From: Candidatus Zixiibacteriota bacterium
Lineage (GTDB): Bacteria > Zixibacteria > MSB-5A5 > GN15 > FEB-12
Reading direction: 5' to 3'
Length of the DNA: 64,000 bases
Assembly (NCBI GenBank): GCA_017999435.1
Contig: JAGNLV010000003.1
Location: 62,001-126,000, forward strand
Made by a program: the position numbers and the translations under genes. The notes beneath the pieces are model-generated. The model made no database searches. It was not told the origin of the DNA and saw only the letters and a program-made list of their open reading frames with translations. Below are positions 61,792-64,000 of the stretch, in pieces. The first letter of the stretch is position 1; each line of letters opens with the position of its first letter.

Positions 61792-63999
61792 TCAGCGCCG
61801 GTGCAGATTGGCCAGCGCGTGGGCGCTGAGATCCAGACCCTTCTCGTACGCTTCCTGGTCGCAGCGCTTCCAGTAGCGATCCCGCTCGACGGAGAGATCC
61901 GCCGCCGCCGTCGGGTCCGCATCATGATACCGCAGCTTCGCGACCGGCTGCTGGATATTCGGATCGTAGAGGTAATCCATGACAGCCCTGAAGAGCTGGG
62001 CGACCGGACCGGAAGTCGGGTTCGGCCCGCGCTTGAGCGCAAACGGCGTCAGGTTCATGTGAACCGTCCGGTAAAGGCCGGTGCTGTAGCGGTGGCCGCA
62101 CGGCGCCCCTTCGAAATCGAAGTTGAAGGAGCCGGAGATGCCCTCATACACACCGAGCGGATGGGCAACGCCCCGCGACCGGTAGTACGACTTGTACAGA
62201 TACATGATCTCCGCCCCGTACCGCGCCTGGCACCAGTTGATCTCCGGCAGATAGGGAAGCTTCTTGTTGTAGTAGTACTGGATCCGGTCCGAGGGATCCG
62301 GCGTGGAGGTATCCGGGACCAGCGACCCCCACTCGTAGAGATCGTGCACAAGCGCGGAGTCATACTCGATATCGGGCCATTGCGCCGGCTGCAGGCTGTA
62401 GGCGCCGATGCAATCCTGAACATCGAATGCGGGCAGAGCCCATGGCGCATTGGGGCGCGGGTCCCGCAGCCGGTTGGCGTGCTGGAACCACCCGGTGTAC
62501 AAGCCGCTGTTCACCGCAAAGTACCGCTTGTATGCCATGGCCCACTTGTTGCTGACCTGGTTGAAGATCAACTGCGGGTCGCCTGGGGGCATGTGGCTCT
62601 TGTTCCCATCGCCGCCCGCGACCGAGCGGCAAATCGACCAGGCATTCACGCCGGCATCCAGACCCGTGATGACCGGCTTCATGTAGCCCTCTTTCGTGAT
62701 CGGCGGCGCCACGATGTGATCGTTGTACAACACCACGACCTTGTACTGCAGCAGCTTCACCAGCGGGATTCCATTGGTGTAGTTGGTGTTGTTGTACGAC
62801 CGGCCCTGATAGATGTAGTCGTACTCGTTGAAATTCAAATCCGGGTTCCAGTTCAGGAGCATGTCGCGCCAGAACAGGTAACTGCGCGGACGGCTCGGGT
62901 CGGTGGTGTTGTCCGGTAGGTATCCGTCGGCCTTGCGGACCGCGATCGGCTGGGCGGAAGCCGCCATGTCAAATACCAGCACGTCCCGCTCGAACTTCGG
63001 TTCGACCACCGGGAACGCCTTCCAGGCCGGCGTCGGGTCGGGCACCTTGGCGTCGTCGCGGGAGCGGATCCAGAAGAGGAATTGCCGCTCCACCGTCGAG
63101 TCGGTCGGAGTGTGGCGGAACACGTTGTAGAGCGTGTCGCGACCCGCCCACTCGCGCGAATTGGACTGGCTGAGTGCGGGCACCCACGTGTCGAGGCACG
63201 GGCAGGCCGTCTCATCCAGCGAATCCGGCAGACTCTTCAGACACTCCGGATCGCGGTAGCACGAGCTGTCCACCACCTTGTAGTAGACCGGGTTGTTCAC
63301 GAAGTCGGCGTCTTCAAAATCGAAGTAATTCTTGAAGGTCCGTCCGAGGCGAACGTCGATCTCATCCGTACCGACCAGGAACGAATCACAATCGATGACC
63401 GGGTCGGGATTGCCGGACACGAAGGTCGTGTCGCAGACTTTGAAATACTCGCCCTGGCGGTACACGAAACCGTCCACGCTCTGGAACACGGTCTGCACGA
63501 ACTGGGCCTCCATCGCGATCATCTCGTCGTTCGTGTACGGTCCGTAGAGGCGCCACTGGAACTCGAAGCGCGGGGGGTCGCTCGGGTAGTCGACGGAGTC
63601 GTTAGCCATCCAGTCCAGCGCAATGCCGGTCACGATGCCGCCCGGGCGCGGGGCGTTGACGAACGGAATCTTGGTGCTGATGTCGTTGATCCCGGTGTTC
63701 GGCGGATTGTCGTTGCGCGCGAAACGGCGGTAGACGATGTCGGAGCCGAGGCCCTCCATGTCGAACGCCTGGAGGAACACGTACTGGACCACGAACGAGC
63801 GCACCGGGTTGGCGCTGTCGGCCGCCAGCGGGATCTGGTGCGTCGTCTGGGGATCCGAGGCCGCCGGGTCGACGTCCACGTGCGTCCACGCGGCATCTGA
63901 GACCCGTTGGATGTAGTTCTCGGGGCTGTCGAAACCGACTTCCGCCTCGGTCGCGACGTGGTAGCGGTAGTAGTCGATGAGCCCGTCGGCGTCCGACCC
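61792..63999 (-). CDS. Large secreted protein, 3' part (start outside window)
   Basis: The frame is open to the window edge, leaving at least 735 C-terminal residues. An apparent GTG start at 63879 is internal, because coding continues upstream (GSDADGLIDYYRYHVATEAE). The sequence is rich in Tyr, Trp, Asp and Asn with few Cys (CPCLDTW, SSCYRDPECLK), like exported beta-rich proteins of this phylum. It has no membrane helix, no recognised catalytic motif and no NPFNP tail. Function unknown. A strong terminator follows. Confidence 0.7.
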   Translation of the reverse strand, partial: GSDADGLIDYYRYHVATEAEVGFDSPENYIQRVSDAAWTHVDVDPAASDPQTTHQIPLAADSANPVRSFVVQYVFLQAFDMEGLGSDIVYRRFARNDNPPNTGINDISTKIPFVNAPRPGGIVTGIALDWMANDSVDYPSDPPRFEFQWRLYGPYTNDEMIAMEAQFVQTVFQSVDGFVYRQGEYFKVCDTTFVSGNPDPVIDCDSFLVGTDEIDVRLGRTFKNYFDFEDADFVNNPVYYKVVDSSCYRDPECLKSLPDSLDETACPCLDTWVPALSQSNSREWAGRDTLYNVFRHTPTDSTVERQFLFWIRSRDDAKVPDPTPAWKAFPVVEPKFERDVLVFDMAASAQPIAVRKADGYLPDNTTDPSRPRSYLFWRDMLLNWNPDLNFNEYDYIYQGRSYNNTNYTNGIPLVKLLQYKVVVLYNDHIVAPPITKEGYMKPVITGLDAGVNAWSICRSVAGGDGNKSHMPPGDPQLIFNQVSNKWAMAYKRYFAVNSGLYTGWFQHANRLRDPRPNAPWALPAFDVQDCIGAYSLQPAQWPDIEYDSALVHDLYEWGSLVPDTSTPDPSDRIQYYYNKKLPYLPEINWCQARYGAEIMYLYKSYYRSRGVAHPLGVYEGISGSFNFDFEGAPCGHRYSTGLYRTVHMNLTPFALKRGPNPTSGPVAQLFRAVMDYLYDPNIQQPVAKLRYHDADPTAAADLSVERDRYWKRCDQEAYEKGLDLSAHALANLHRR

Positions 64000-64000
64000 A

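Overview
The window is about 64 kb of GC-rich, gene-dense bacterial chromosome. It probably comes from an uncultured member of the FCB group, most likely candidate phylum Zixibacteria. That placement is inference from four traits: secreted proteins ending in NPFNP-type sorting tails, paired dockerin-like Ca-binding repeats of the DLTYLVxFLFRxGPAP type, TonB-dependent receptors plus OmpA-like barrels (a Gram-negative envelope), and a CcmE with cysteine in place of the haem-binding histidine. I see no phage, transposon, CRISPR array or rRNA.

Layout. 1-4.7 kb (+): end of an aspartyl protease, an outer-membrane barrel, then gap-pgk-tpiA-secG and tRNA-Leu(GAG). 4.7-10.2 kb: a divergent GlpX-like phosphatase (-), a large secreted dockerin protein (-) behind a structured leader RNA, and a small dockerin protein (+). 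10.2-17.5 kb (-): a 1,913-residue kinase with eight PAS domains and one GAF domain, with its sigma-54 response regulator. A consensus promoter upstream drives a short, very structured RNA that exposes C-rich, anti-Shine-Dalgarno-like segments. 17.9-31.4 kb (-): two smaller genes, then an 11-gene chain with overlapping or abutting ends (manC, SPOR lipoprotein, tsaC, arginine-phosphatase-like, DUF3108, deoxyhypusine-synthase-like, fused FTCD, PHP phosphatase, metalloprotease, ECF S component, TonB-like receptor) behind one good promoter. 31.5-37.3 kb (+): barrel, M19 dipeptidase, tandem aspartyl protease, then a consensus promoter, cobalamin riboswitch and BtuB-like receptor, and a small unknown protein. 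37.4-42.5 kb (-): ccmABCDEF for cytochrome c maturation. 42.6-50 kb (-): EcfT, truA, transaldolase, purB, psd, pssA, purS, purQ, DUF4321, tatA and an unknown gene, closed by a terminator. 50.2-53.4 kb (-): fur-feoA-feoB plus a FeoB-associated Cys-rich peptide, with promoter and Fur box. 53.5-64 kb: two secreted proteases with sorting tails (-), a GT-C/TPR membrane protein (+), and the 3' part of a large secreted protein (-).

The genes fit together in four groups. Triose metabolism has gap-pgk-tpiA, with a GlpX-like enzyme and a transaldolase nearby. Envelope biogenesis includes phospholipid synthesis, Tat and Sec export, and secreted proteases. Metal and cofactor supply covers iron through Feo, cobalamin through the riboswitch and BtuB, and an ECF S/T pair. 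Respiratory cytochrome maturation uses the CcmE-cysteine variant, with no ccmG or ccmH in the window. Two short genes (ccmD, 37 residues; FeoB-associated protein, 53 residues) were found by reading the gaps between larger genes. The most unusual signals are the C-rich structured RNA at 17.37-17.48 kb, the pseudoknotted leader at 9.12-9.19 kb, the cysteine-type Ccm cluster and the divergent GlpX-like protein.
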